A stretch of DNA of 64,000 bases from Lichenihabitans psoromatis (GTDB taxonomy: Bacteria; Pseudomonadota; Alphaproteobacteria; Rhizobiales; Beijerinckiaceae): the NCBI RefSeq assembly GCF_004323635.1, contig NZ_CP036515.1, positions 4,155,501 to 4,219,500 of the forward strand, in the 5' to 3' direction. How positions within the stretch are numbered: position 1 is the stretch's first letter; every line of letters starts with the position of its first letter. The notes under the pieces are model-generated. The model had not been told where the DNA came from. It did no database searches and saw only the letters and a list, made by a program, of their open reading frames with translations. The position numbers and the translations under genes were made by a program. This document shows, piece by piece, positions 35,998 through 45,212 of the stretch.

Positions 35998-36732
35998 ATG
36001 GCTGACACAAGCCTGAGTGCGGGTGTTCTGACGACGTTCGAAAACCCGACCGTTCTGGCCGACGAGGTCGCCGGGTGGCTGCTTCGTCTCGCGCTCGAGG
36101 CCGGCGACCGGTTTGCGGTCTGCCTGTCGGGCGGATCGACGCCGAAGACGCTTTATGAGCGGCTGGCACAAGCCCCGTTCCGTGAGGAGTTCCCGTGGGC
36201 CAAGACGCATTGGTTCTTCGGCGACGAGCGCTTCGTGCCGGACGGCGACAAGGACAATAATTTCACCATGGCGTCGCATGCGTTGCTGTCGCATGTGCCT
36301 GTACCGAAGGAGAACGTCCACCGTATCGTGACGGAGGTCTCCTCGCCCGAGCAGGCCGCCTCCGCCTACGACGCGGAACTCCGCCGCTACTATGGCGCCG
36401 AGACGCTCGACGCGGATCGTCCGTTATTCGACGTCAATTTCCTTGGCCTCGGACCCGATGGGCATACCGCCTCGCTGATTCCAGGCCAGCCGATTCTTGA
36501 GGAACGATCCAAATGGGTCGCGGCGGTTTCGCAGGGACGTCCTGAAGTTCGGATCACGCTCACCTACCCGCCGCTCGAAAGCAGCCGTCACATCGCCCTT
36601 CTGGTGACCGGGAAAGCCAAGAGAGACATGTTGGCCCATGTCCGGTCTGGCGCCACCGATGTTCCGGCCGGCGGCTTGGCGACCAAGGGCCAGGTGCATT
36701 GGTTTACCGATCGCGACGCGATCGACGGCTGA
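35998..36732 (+). CDS. pgl: 6-phosphogluconolactonase
   Basis: A 244-residue enzyme of the DevB/SOL type that hydrolyses 6-phosphogluconolactone, the Zwf product. Typical motifs are VCLSGGSTPKTLYERL near residue 40, HWFFGDERFVPDGDKDNNF near 70 and NFLGLGPDGHTASLIPG near 150. The ATG at 35998 has AAGGAG 8 bases upstream; the frame is open far upstream but only in shadow of rpe. It is the last gene of the pentose phosphate operon and is followed by a long stem-loop. Confidence 0.95.
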   Translation: MADTSLSAGVLTTFENPTVLADEVAGWLLRLALEAGDRFAVCLSGGSTPKTLYERLAQAPFREEFPWAKTHWFFGDERFVPDGDKDNNFTMASHALLSHVPVPKENVHRIVTEVSSPEQAASAYDAELRRYYGAETLDADRPLFDVNFLGLGPDGHTASLIPGQPILEERSKWVAAVSQGRPEVRITLTYPPLESSRHIALLVTGKAKRDMLAHVRSGATDVPAGGLATKGQVHWFTDRDAIDG

Positions 36733-36746
36733 TGGGGCCGATAACG

Positions 36747-36781
36747 CTTGTCGCCCGTCTCAGGTTGGAGAGGGCGACAAG
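36747..36781. terminator. Stem-loop between convergent pgl and ROK kinase genes
   Basis: CTTGTCGCCC (36747-36756) pairs perfectly with GGGCGACAAG (36772-36781) over a 15-base loop. It lies 14 bases after the pgl stop and spans the stop codon of the convergent kinase gene. There is no T-run on either strand, so it may act as a bidirectional transcription block or an mRNA 3'-end stabiliser. Confidence 0.5.
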
Positions 36782-37503
36782 CCGTCGGCATCGTCGAAGC
36801 CGGCCCCGTCTCGCCACAGGGCAATGCCACCCGTGATCCCCGCCGCATTGTCGACGATCGTGACGTTGTCGGGCAGCGATCCGTCGATCTTCGACGCGTT
36901 TCCCCCGCCAATATAGAGGCGGTCGTAATGCACGAGATCGCTGACGATCTGGATCACTTTGTGGACCCGTCGGTTCCAGCGCTTCTTGCCGACATCGGCG
37001 AGCGCATCGCGGCCCACGTAGCTGTTATACGTATATTTCTTATGCACAGCGTGATGCGCGAATTCCATATGCGGCGCCAGAACCCCGTTCTGAAAAAACG
37101 CCGTCCCGGCCCCCGTCCCAAGCGTCAAGACCGCCTCGATGCCCTTTCCCGACACCACGCCGAGCCCCTGGATATCGGCGTCGTTCGCGAGCCGCGTGGG
37201 TTTGTGCAGCGTCTGTGCGATGCCTTGCGCCAGATTGTAATTCACCCAGTCCGGACCCTCGAAATGCGGTGCCGTCAACACATGCCCGCGCCGGACCGCG
37301 CCGGGGAAGCCGACCGAGACGCGATCAAAATCCGGTAGGCTCGCGATCAGGGCCGAAATCTCGCTCAGCAGCAACGCCGGTGTGAGATCGGTCGGCGTCT
37401 TGCGCCAAGCCTTATCGTGGATCATCGCGCCGTTCTGATCGAGAACCGAGGCCTTCAGGCCCGTTCCTCCGATATCGATCGCCAGCGTCCGAAGGTCACT
37501 CAT
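36760..37503 (-). CDS. ppgK: Polyphosphate glucokinase-like ROK family sugar kinase
   Basis: A 247-residue ROK-fold kinase. The phosphate-binding motif TLAIDIGGTGLKASVLD at residues 6-22, VSVGFPGAVRRGHVLTAPH near 61, the catalytic NDADIQGLG near 107 and VLTLGTGAGTAFF near 124 match polyphosphate glucokinases, which phosphorylate glucose with polyphosphate and/or ATP. The classical zinc-binding ROK motif is absent, as in PpgK. It faces the pentose phosphate operon and could feed it with glucose 6-phosphate. Donor use (polyphosphate or ATP) is not decided by sequence. Confidence 0.8.
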   Translation of the reverse strand: MSDLRTLAIDIGGTGLKASVLDQNGAMIHDKAWRKTPTDLTPALLLSEISALIASLPDFDRVSVGFPGAVRRGHVLTAPHFEGPDWVNYNLAQGIAQTLHKPTRLANDADIQGLGVVSGKGIEAVLTLGTGAGTAFFQNGVLAPHMEFAHHAVHKKYTYNSYVGRDALADVGKKRWNRRVHKVIQIVSDLVHYDRLYIGGGNASKIDGSLPDNVTIVDNAAGITGGIALWRDGAGFDDADGLSPSPT

Positions 37504-37735
37504 GTCTCGGCCTCGTTCAAAGCCGGCCCGAAGGCCTGCGTCGTTAGACGCTATCGTTAGAGCACAATGGGTGACGAGGGAATGTCACGTCGCATCATCG
37601 ATATGGAAAGACTTGTGTTTTGCCCGAGCGCAGCTGCTCTCAATTTGAGCGTGAGGCGGTCGATCTTCGATCGGAAGGTCGCGGCCAACGAGCCATTGTT
37701 TTCATTTCACCACAATCATCCTATGTCAGTCGTCC

Positions 37736-38842
37736 ATGCTGACGGGTGATCTCAGAGCCATCAGAGAGGATCGCCTTGACCTCTCGATCTTTTCGGCCGC
37801 GCCGGCGCTGACCGATGCGCCGGAGCATCTGTTTGTGGCGCCGGTTCCCGAGGCGCGCACCTCGAGGCTCACGCGCCTTGTGTCGAGTACGACGATCTCG
37901 GCCATCGTTCATCTCGCCTTGGTGGTGGCGTTCGTGATTTTGTGGAGGGCCATGCTGGTGGATCTGACCTCCTCCGAACCGATATCGGTCGAGGTGGTGA
38001 AATCGATCCCGGGCGAGTCGAGCACATCTCCCAGCTTTCCGGAAGCCAAGCCGGAGCCAAAGCCAGCAGCGGTTCAGCCGGAGCCGCCCAAGCCAGCAGC
38101 CGCTCAGCCGGAACCGCCCAAGCCGGAGGCTCTTCCGCCCGTTCCTGGAACGACCCCGTCTCAAACCGCCGAACCGAGTAACACCGACGGCAAGGATGCG
38201 GTCACCTCGAAGCAAGACGTCAAGGCACCCGTGCTTGTCGCGCCGCCTCCAGAACCGACGCGCGCCGAGACCCAGACCGACAAGAACGAGCCCGCCAATC
38301 TGTCCGAGGACAAACCCAAGGATCCCGCTCCGCCGCAGCCCGTTAAGGCGCCGGATGCGCCGGCGGTGTTGACATCGCCACAGGCCGACACGTCTGTGCC
38401 GGCACCCGCCAGAAATCCAGAACCGGCGGAGCGCAAGCCTCCGGTGGCGCCAAGCCATCAGAGTTCCACCGATCAGACCGCTCGGCTAGCAGCCGCGCTG
38501 CCGATGAGCGCGATTGGCTTGCCTTCGACATTCCGCGCCATGCTGTCGTCGGCCGGCCAAGCCGAGAGTCAGGAGTATAAGGGTGTTGTGTATGGCATGT
38601 TGGGGCGCGAGCAGCAGCTCATCGAGCAAGCGCGCGCCAAAGGTCTCCGAGGTCAGGTGATCCTCGCGTTGACGGTCGGGGATACCGGCGCGGTCGACCG
38701 CCTCGCCATCATCCAGTCGAGCGGTCAGCCTGAAGTCGACGCGATGGCGTTGGATCTGGTTCGCAAGGCCGCCCCCTTCCCGGCCCCACCGCCCGGCACG
38801 ACCCGATCGTTCAATCCGGCCCTGACGTTCGGCGAGCAATAG
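37736..38842 (+). CDS. TonB family energy-transducing protein
   Basis: A 368-residue protein with a single membrane segment at about residues 52-71 (TTISAIVHLALVVAFVILW), a long Pro/Glu/Lys-rich periplasmic linker that includes near-perfect PEPPKPAAAQ-type repeats around residues 105-130, and a C-terminal TonB domain (about 285-365) with GLRGQVILALTVGDTGAVDRLAI and ending PALTFGEQ. TonB links the proton motive force to outer-membrane receptors. The cytoplasmic N-terminus of about 50 residues is longer than usual. No exbB, exbD or receptor gene is adjacent. Confidence 0.85.
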   Translation: MLTGDLRAIREDRLDLSIFSAAPALTDAPEHLFVAPVPEARTSRLTRLVSSTTISAIVHLALVVAFVILWRAMLVDLTSSEPISVEVVKSIPGESSTSPSFPEAKPEPKPAAVQPEPPKPAAAQPEPPKPEALPPVPGTTPSQTAEPSNTDGKDAVTSKQDVKAPVLVAPPPEPTRAETQTDKNEPANLSEDKPKDPAPPQPVKAPDAPAVLTSPQADTSVPAPARNPEPAERKPPVAPSHQSSTDQTARLAAALPMSAIGLPSTFRAMLSSAGQAESQEYKGVVYGMLGREQQLIEQARAKGLRGQVILALTVGDTGAVDRLAIIQSSGQPEVDAMALDLVRKAAPFPAPPPGTTRSFNPALTFGEQ

Positions 38843-38860
38843 ACACCGAGGGCAACTCGG

Positions 38861-41776
38861 CTACGACAGACCGGTCTTTCGGCTTGCGCCATCATCATCG
38901 AGCACGAAAGGCGCGGATGCGATCAGGATATCGATTTCCGTGGCAGACCGGGGCGAACTGAACAGATAACCCTGGCCCTGATCGAAGCGGAGCGTCTGCA
39001 GGTGGTCGCGCTGCTCCTCCGTCTCGATGCCCTCCGCCACGATCTTCATGCCGAGGCTGTGGGCGAGGCCGAGGATCGCCCGAATGATGACATGGCTTTC
39101 CGCGTTGAGGCCGATGTCCCGGACAAAGCTGCCGTCCATCTTCAACCGGTCGAACGAGAAGGAGCGAAGATAGCTCAACGACGAATAGCCGGTTCCGAAA
39201 TCATCGAGCGCGATGCCGATGCCGGCTTCGCGCAGGCGGTAGAGCATCGCCACATTGCCGGCATTCTCGACCAGCAGCACACTTTCAGTGATTTCGAGTT
39301 CGAGCCGCTCCGGCGGCAGCCCCGAGTCCCGCAGCGCACTCACGATGGTGTCGACGAACATCGGGGCGCGGAACTGACGTGGCGAGATGTTGACCGACAG
39401 ACGGATATGCGCGGGCCACGCGGCGGCGGTGGCGCAGGCCTTCCGCAAGACCCACAAACCGAGCGGCACGATCAAGCCGGTTTCCTCAGCCAGCGGAACG
39501 AACTCGGCCGGGCTTACATAGCCGCGCTCGGGATGCCGCCAACGCAGCAAGGCCTCACAGCCCGCGATCTCGCCGCTCGCGAGATTGACGAGAGGCTGAT
39601 ACGAGATCTCGAATTCACCGTCGACGAGGGCGCGGCGAAGATCGCGCTCGAACGCCCGACGCGCCTGAAGACGCGAGTTCATGCTGGCTTCGAAAAACCG
39701 AAACAGGCCGCGACCATCTTCCTTCGCGCGATAAAGGGCGGTGTCGGCGTTCTTCAGTAAGGTACTCGGATCCGACCCGTCACGCGGACCGAGCGCAATC
39801 CCGATACTGACGCCGATCGTCAGTCGATGCCCATCGATGTCGAACGGCATTCCCGTCAGGTCGACGACCCGCTCCGCCAGGACCACGACTTCGTCGGCGC
39901 CCGTCACCCCGGTCTGGATGATCGCGAACTCGTCGCCCGCAAGCCGTGCCACGAGATCGACCTGTCGAACGGTCGACAACAGCCGCTGGGAGACCCGCTT
40001 CAGCAAAGCATCACCGACCGCATGGCCGAGCGTGTCATTGACGGCTTTGAATTGATCGAGATCCAGGTAATGGATCGCAACGGCCGCTTGCGTCCGAGCG
40101 CTCAGCGCGAGCGCCGCCTCCAGCCTTTGCTGGAACAGGATGCGGTTCGGCAGGTCCGTCAAAGGGTCGTGATGCGCCATCCTGACCAGTTTGGCCTCGA
40201 GATCCCGCCGCGCCGTAATATCGTCCGCGAGCCCAAGCACGAAGCGAACGGCCCCGCCTTCCCGATCCGCGATCGGAACCTTCTTGGTCCGGATCAAGCG
40301 CTTTTCGCCGCTGCTTCGGGTGATGGTCTCTTCGAAGATCTGCATCACGCCGGCTCGCAAGGCCTGTTCGTCCTGGGCGATGAAACGCGTGGCTTGATTG
40401 GGGTGGAATAACTCCCAATCGCTTTTGCCGATCGCCTTGTCGCCGTCCTGACCGCTCAGTTCCATACAGGCCCGGTTGAAGAGGACGTAGCGCCCCCCAT
40501 TCTGCATGTCCTTGGCATAGACACTGGTCGGAATCGCATCGACGACGCTGTTGAGGAAAGCGCGCGTGTGGCGAAGATCGGCATCGGCAACACGCTGTTG
40601 TGTGATGTCGCGGAGAACAATCAACTCGGCTGGCTTGTCATCGAACGTGAAGGCGCGGCTCGTCATTTCGACCTGGCGCAGACTTCCGTCGGCCCGCTTC
40701 AGCGACCACACCGGCATGTTTCCACCCAGCGCATCCGGATCGAGCGCGATGGCTCGAAGCACATGTCTCGCGCCGGCTGCGTCGATATCGGCCATGGTGA
40801 GGCGCATGAACTCGTGGCGCGCATAGCCGTAAAGATCCAAAGCCTGTTCGTTGACGGCGAGAATCCGATCGTCGGAGCGGTCGGCCACGATCATCGGCAT
40901 GGGATTGATGTCGAATAATTGGCGCAACGATCCTTCACGCGCGCGGCTGTCGGAAATATCGGTCCACAGACCAATCATGCCGCCCGTCGAGAGGCGGCGC
41001 TCCTTGATCCTCATCCATCGTCCGTCAGCAATCTGGCAATCGATCGCGGAGGACGCCGTGCGATGCAGGGCCATCCGGGCCTCGATCCAGTCCTCGTCAT
41101 AAAGGGTCGGATGCTTCACCCAGTCGCGCGCCGCCACCCGCAACATCTCGGCGAACGGGAGCCCAACCTTCAGGACCGGAACGATCGGCCCACACAATTC
41201 CTCGTAGAGCAGGTTCCACATAACGAAACGATCGTCCGCGTCGATCACGGCAACGGCGGCCGGGATCGCCTCGATCAAGGCTCGCGCGGCGTCATCTGGT
41301 GCGAAACCCGGATGTTGCTGGCGCGCGCGGCCGACAGGCGAAGGCACAGCTTCACCAAGTTGCAACGCGATGAGCTCTGCGAAGCCGGACATGAGGTCGT
41401 TGTCGGCGGTGCCCGAACGGTCGCCGCCGTGATGATCCGCGACGCCAAGCCACCAATCGCCTCCATCCGCCACGATCGGCCTCCAAGCGACGATCGCGAG
41501 CCGCTGCCCTTCGACCAGACACGACAAGGAATTCGGATCGGCATCGTCGAGGTCGAACGATACGACCGACCTCGCGGCTTCCGCGTCCCATGACGCCGCA
41601 AGGGTTGACTTGGCCCCAAGGCGTCGGATCAGAAAGCTGTAGCGCCGCGCCATCGCGGTACAAACGAGTCGCAAGACGATCGCAATGTCGGCTCGGCCCG
41701 CGATTGTCTCGATATCGGCGGGCCACGCGGTCTGCGTGTCTTTCAACTGTATCCGGGCGTGCAGATCAGGTTGCAT
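38861..41776 (-). CDS. PAS-PAS-PAS-GGDEF-EAL cyclic-di-GMP signalling protein
   Basis: A 971-residue cytoplasmic protein with no membrane segments. An N-terminal region of 160 residues of unclear fold is followed by three PAS domains (about 165-275, 285-395, 405-520), a GGDEF domain (530-690) and an EAL domain (705-955). The cyclase motif is AGDEF at 613-617, with a product-inhibition RxxD (R604-D607) exactly five residues before it. The EAL motif (EALLRW, 741-746) and DDFGTGYSS are intact, so phosphodiesterase activity is likely; cyclase activity with AGDEF is possible but uncertain. It is convergent with the tonB gene. Confidence 0.93.
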   Translation of the reverse strand: MQPDLHARIQLKDTQTAWPADIETIAGRADIAIVLRLVCTAMARRYSFLIRRLGAKSTLAASWDAEAARSVVSFDLDDADPNSLSCLVEGQRLAIVAWRPIVADGGDWWLGVADHHGGDRSGTADNDLMSGFAELIALQLGEAVPSPVGRARQQHPGFAPDDAARALIEAIPAAVAVIDADDRFVMWNLLYEELCGPIVPVLKVGLPFAEMLRVAARDWVKHPTLYDEDWIEARMALHRTASSAIDCQIADGRWMRIKERRLSTGGMIGLWTDISDSRAREGSLRQLFDINPMPMIVADRSDDRILAVNEQALDLYGYARHEFMRLTMADIDAAGARHVLRAIALDPDALGGNMPVWSLKRADGSLRQVEMTSRAFTFDDKPAELIVLRDITQQRVADADLRHTRAFLNSVVDAIPTSVYAKDMQNGGRYVLFNRACMELSGQDGDKAIGKSDWELFHPNQATRFIAQDEQALRAGVMQIFEETITRSSGEKRLIRTKKVPIADREGGAVRFVLGLADDITARRDLEAKLVRMAHHDPLTDLPNRILFQQRLEAALALSARTQAAVAIHYLDLDQFKAVNDTLGHAVGDALLKRVSQRLLSTVRQVDLVARLAGDEFAIIQTGVTGADEVVVLAERVVDLTGMPFDIDGHRLTIGVSIGIALGPRDGSDPSTLLKNADTALYRAKEDGRGLFRFFEASMNSRLQARRAFERDLRRALVDGEFEISYQPLVNLASGEIAGCEALLRWRHPERGYVSPAEFVPLAEETGLIVPLGLWVLRKACATAAAWPAHIRLSVNISPRQFRAPMFVDTIVSALRDSGLPPERLELEITESVLLVENAGNVAMLYRLREAGIGIALDDFGTGYSSLSYLRSFSFDRLKMDGSFVRDIGLNAESHVIIRAILGLAHSLGMKIVAEGIETEEQRDHLQTLRFDQGQGYLFSSPRSATEIDILIASAPFVLDDDGASRKTGLS

Positions 41777-41881
41777 GGGTGCTGCCTCTACGCGCTAACG
41801 TAGCAAATCCGCGTTACGGGTTCATTGATCCTATGCGCGATAAAGGACGGTAATTTGCGGAAAGAGCGACATGATCTCGGC

Positions 41882-42718
41882 TCAGTCCTGACGTCCAGCG
41901 ATGGCGAAACCGAGCGATGTCTTAAGAACGCGCCGCAAGACGGAACGGATAGGTGCCGCGAAGCTCTCGTCGTAGGGCGGCGGCCAAGCGCCCTCGCTCA
42001 CCGGCCCCGGTTCCTCGCGCAGATAACCCCGACAAGCCAATTCCATCTGGATCGCATGGACGCCTGCCCCCGGCCGACCGTAGCGACGCGTGATGAAGCC
42101 GCCCTTGAACCGGCCGTTGGTGACGCGGTCAAAGCCGGACGCGTCACAGGCAGACTCAACCGCCTGCGTGAGGGCTGCATCGCAACTTGCCCCCGAATTG
42201 GTCCCTATGTTGAAATGCGGCAGTATGCCCTCGAACAACCGTGGGACCAGCGACCGGATCGAGTGGCAATCATAGACGACGACGCGATCATGCGACCGTT
42301 TCAGCCGTGCGATCTCGTCGGCGAGCGCGGCGTGATAGGGGTCGAAATAAAGACGCTGCCGTTCTGCGGTCTCGTCCGAGCGTAAGTCCGCGCCGGATCG
42401 ATAGAGAGCTTCACCGTCGAAGGTCGTCACCGGGCACAAGTCCGTCGTGGCTTGCCCGGGGTACAGGGAAACGCCGGATGGATCGCGGTTGACGTCGATG
42501 ACGGTACGCGACATCGAGGTGTGGACGACCGTCGCGTCGAGGTCGGACGCGAAATCATAAAGCTTGTCGATCCACCAGTCGGCATCTTTGCGGGCCAACC
42601 AGGGAGAAACGAGCCGGGGCACGAGATTGTCAGGCAGGTCCGTTCCAGTGTGCGGAAGGCTGACGAGCAACGGCGCGGTCCCGCGCGTCACCCTGAGCCA
42701 AGCGGAATTCGAGTCCAT
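41882..42718 (-). CDS. hutG: N-formylglutamate deformylase
   Basis: A 278-residue zinc hydrolase of the N-formylglutamate amidohydrolase family, which releases formate and glutamate in one route of histidine breakdown. Family marks are LLVSLPHTGTDLPD near residue 18, SMSRTVIDVNRDPSGVSLYPG near 70, VVYDCHSIRS near 170 and the C-terminal GVHAIQMELACRGYL near 225. The ATG at 42718 is preferred by its distance from GAGGAG; 42721 is also possible. Other hut genes are not in view, so it may instead serve a general deformylase role. Confidence 0.87.
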   Translation of the reverse strand: MDSNSAWLRVTRGTAPLLVSLPHTGTDLPDNLVPRLVSPWLARKDADWWIDKLYDFASDLDATVVHTSMSRTVIDVNRDPSGVSLYPGQATTDLCPVTTFDGEALYRSGADLRSDETAERQRLYFDPYHAALADEIARLKRSHDRVVVYDCHSIRSLVPRLFEGILPHFNIGTNSGASCDAALTQAVESACDASGFDRVTNGRFKGGFITRRYGRPGAGVHAIQMELACRGYLREEPGPVSEGAWPPPYDESFAAPIRSVLRRVLKTSLGFAIAGRQD

Positions 42719-42923
42719 CATCGCTCCTCGGCCCATAACAACGACCGTCCCTCTCCCGATCTGATAGCCGAGATCGCCCGCACGGGAAACATGGCAAAGA
42801 TCAGCGCCGCGCATCAACCCTGTCGACGGGCGCGCGCCGAACCGGTAGACGGTCTAAGACCATTGGAGGCCGGCTCGGAGACGCTGTGACGCAAGCGGCC
42901 CGTGCCTGGCGGGAGACATAGTG

Positions 42924-44969
42924 ATGGCCGATACGGCGGAAGCGCCGTCGCACCTCCGTCCCGAGCGCATCCGTGATGCCGTCGTGGCGACGGCCCCAGC
43001 GCTCCTGTTCGGGCTGCGGCTCGCCCTCGGGGTCTCGCTGGCGCTCTATCTCGCGTTTTTCCTGCAGCTCGACAATCCAAGCTGGGCCGGCACGTCGGCC
43101 GCCATCGTGGCTCAGCCGGTGCTGGGCGCATCGATGCGGAAGGGCGTGTTTCGGCTGGTCGGAACGATCATCGGCGCGATCGCGACGGTCGCTTTGACGG
43201 CCGTCTTTCCGCAGGACAGAATGGGGTTTCTGCTCGGCCTTGCGCTTTGGTGCGCCGCCTGCAGCTTCGTGTCGACGGTCCTCCGCAACTTTTCGGCTTA
43301 TGCGGCGTTGCTCGCCGGCTACACGATGGCGATCATCGCCTCGAGTTCGATCGCCGCGCCGGATCAGGTTTTCACCCTCGCGGTCGCGCGCGCCGCCGAA
43401 ATCAGCCTCGGGATCGCCTGCGGCATGGTGGTCATGTCGGTGACGGATTTTGGCCATTCGCCTCGTCGGCTTGCCGCCTCCGTCAGTGCGCTCGTGGCTG
43501 ATATCGGCGCCGGCGTCGTCGATCAACTGCGCGGTCTCAGCCATCTTGACCGGCGGGATCTTCAGACGCGACGACGAGCGTTGCTGAAGCGGGTGGCGGC
43601 ACTCGATCCCTTGATCGACCAGACGATCGGTGAATCGCCCGGCATCAGCCATCGACGCAGCACATTACGGGCTGGGATCACCGGTCTTTTTCTTGCGCTG
43701 TCGGCGTGGCGAACGATTTCGGTTCATATCGACAGCCTCGAACCAGAGGAAGGCCAACGGCAAGCTCATGCCCTCCTCAAGCATTTGCCGCCCGACCTCG
43801 GCACGCTTTTGCCGCAACGGGCGGAGGACCCGACGGCCGCCGAGGATCTGGTCCAACGCTTCAAGACCTGGGAAAGCGCCGCCGCGACGTTTCGGGGTGC
43901 GGATGGGGCGGTGTCGACGTCGCGGCTCGGGCTTGACCGGATCGCTTCCGTGCTCGAGGGCCTGAACCGAGCCGTCAATGTCGAGATCCTGCTGACCGAC
44001 AGCCGCCGTGCCCGCCCGATCGTTGCGGTGCGTCAACGCTTGATCTCGGATGTCCTGCCACCGCTCGTCAACGCTCTCCGGGTCTTCGCTGCCTTGAGTG
44101 CGGCGTCGATGGTTTATGTCCTCACCTCGTGGTCGGCCGGACCGACCTTCATCACCTTCGTGGCCGTTACGGTTATCCTTCTATCGCCGCAGAACGAGCA
44201 AGCCTCGAGCGCCATCATCGGTTTTGCGGCCGGCAGCGTGCTCACGGCGGCGCTCGCGGCCGTCATCAAATTTGCGGTGTTGCCTAACCACGAGGGCTAC
44301 GGCAGCTTCGCGGCCATCATCTTTCTCGTGCTGGTGCCGCTGGCAGCTCTCTCGACGAGACCAGCACTTGCGCCGGTCCTGATCCCGGCCACCGTCAATT
44401 TCATCCCCCTGCTCGGGCCCACGAACCTGATCAGCTACGATATGCAGAGCTTCGCCAATTCGGCACTGGCCATCATGGCCGGATGTATCGGCGGCGCTGT
44501 CGTGTTGCAGGTGATGCCACCCGTGCCACCGGCGACGCGGACACGGCGCCTCGTGGGCTTGACCCTGGCCGACCTTCGCGCCCTCGCTCGCCATCCCGGC
44601 CACCTGTCGCCGGATCGCTGGCGAAGCCGCGTCTTCGCCCGCATCGTCGCGCTGCCAGCCGACGCCGATCCGGCCGATGGATCGAGCATGCTGGGAGCGC
44701 TGACGGTCGGGCTGCAGCTCATGGACGTGCGGGAAACCTTCGCTCGATTTGAGCTCGATGTTGCGGCTGTCGAGGCGGTCGAAGCGGCGGTATCGAAGGG
44801 TGATCTTGCCGATATCCAGAGCGGCCTCGACACCCTACGTCGAGTGGTTGCCGATCGGTTCGGCGATGCCGATGACAGCGTGGCAATCTCGAGGCTCCTG
44901 GCTGCTTTTCGTGAAATCGGCGAGACCATCACGAATTACCGCGATTATTTTGGAGCCGTGATCCGATGA
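42924..44969 (+). CDS. FUSC family transporter (AaeB-like aromatic acid efflux)
   Basis: A 681-residue inner-membrane protein with two groups of membrane segments (about residues 30-170 and 370-510) separated by a large soluble region, and a C-terminal soluble tail of 170 residues. The segment LALGVSLALYLAFFLQLDNPSWAG followed by ASMRKGVFRLVGTIIGA is characteristic of the FUSC/AaeB family that expels p-hydroxybenzoate, fusaric acid and similar acids. It is followed by a DUF1656 gene and an HlyD-type adaptor, in the order of an aaeBXA-like operon. No LysR regulator is adjacent. Confidence 0.9.
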   Translation: MADTAEAPSHLRPERIRDAVVATAPALLFGLRLALGVSLALYLAFFLQLDNPSWAGTSAAIVAQPVLGASMRKGVFRLVGTIIGAIATVALTAVFPQDRMGFLLGLALWCAACSFVSTVLRNFSAYAALLAGYTMAIIASSSIAAPDQVFTLAVARAAEISLGIACGMVVMSVTDFGHSPRRLAASVSALVADIGAGVVDQLRGLSHLDRRDLQTRRRALLKRVAALDPLIDQTIGESPGISHRRSTLRAGITGLFLALSAWRTISVHIDSLEPEEGQRQAHALLKHLPPDLGTLLPQRAEDPTAAEDLVQRFKTWESAAATFRGADGAVSTSRLGLDRIASVLEGLNRAVNVEILLTDSRRARPIVAVRQRLISDVLPPLVNALRVFAALSAASMVYVLTSWSAGPTFITFVAVTVILLSPQNEQASSAIIGFAAGSVLTAALAAVIKFAVLPNHEGYGSFAAIIFLVLVPLAALSTRPALAPVLIPATVNFIPLLGPTNLISYDMQSFANSALAIMAGCIGGAVVLQVMPPVPPATRTRRLVGLTLADLRALARHPGHLSPDRWRSRVFARIVALPADADPADGSSMLGALTVGLQLMDVRETFARFELDVAAVEAVEAAVSKGDLADIQSGLDTLRRVVADRFGDADDSVAISRLLAAFREIGETITNYRDYFGAVIR

Positions 44970-44993
44970 GTGTCTCCCCATGAGGATCGCCCG

Positions 44994-45212
44994 ATGAGCT
45001 TCGTGGAGATCGATCTGTTCGGCGTCTATGTGGCCCCGATCGCGCCGATGATCGTGCTGGCCTATGTGATCCTCTTCGTCTTGCGCCGAATTGCCGGACA
45101 TTTCGGCTGGTTCGATGCCATCTGGCATCCAGGCCTCTTCGAATTCGCGCTCTACCTCATCATCCTGTCATCCATCGTCCTCGTCGCCGCGAGCCTGCAT
45201 GCCCATGTCTGA
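44994..45212 (+). CDS. DUF1656 small membrane protein (AaeX-like)
   Basis: A 72-residue protein with two membrane segments (YVAPIAPMIVLAYVILFVL and LFEFALYLIILSSIVLVAA). The start MSFVEIDLFGVYVAP and a central WHPGLFEFALY are typical of DUF1656/AaeX, a small component found with FUSC pumps. ATG 44994 has GAGGA upstream. Its 3' end overlaps the adaptor gene by a few bases, so the three genes are one unit. Confidence 0.9.
   Translation: MSFVEIDLFGVYVAPIAPMIVLAYVILFVLRRIAGHFGWFDAIWHPGLFEFALYLIILSSIVLVAASLHAHV

Noticed and set aside
37504-37735. Short open frame (60 codons, 37567-37749) before tonB
   Set aside because: No ribosome site, overlaps the tonB start out of frame and has no recognisable sequence.
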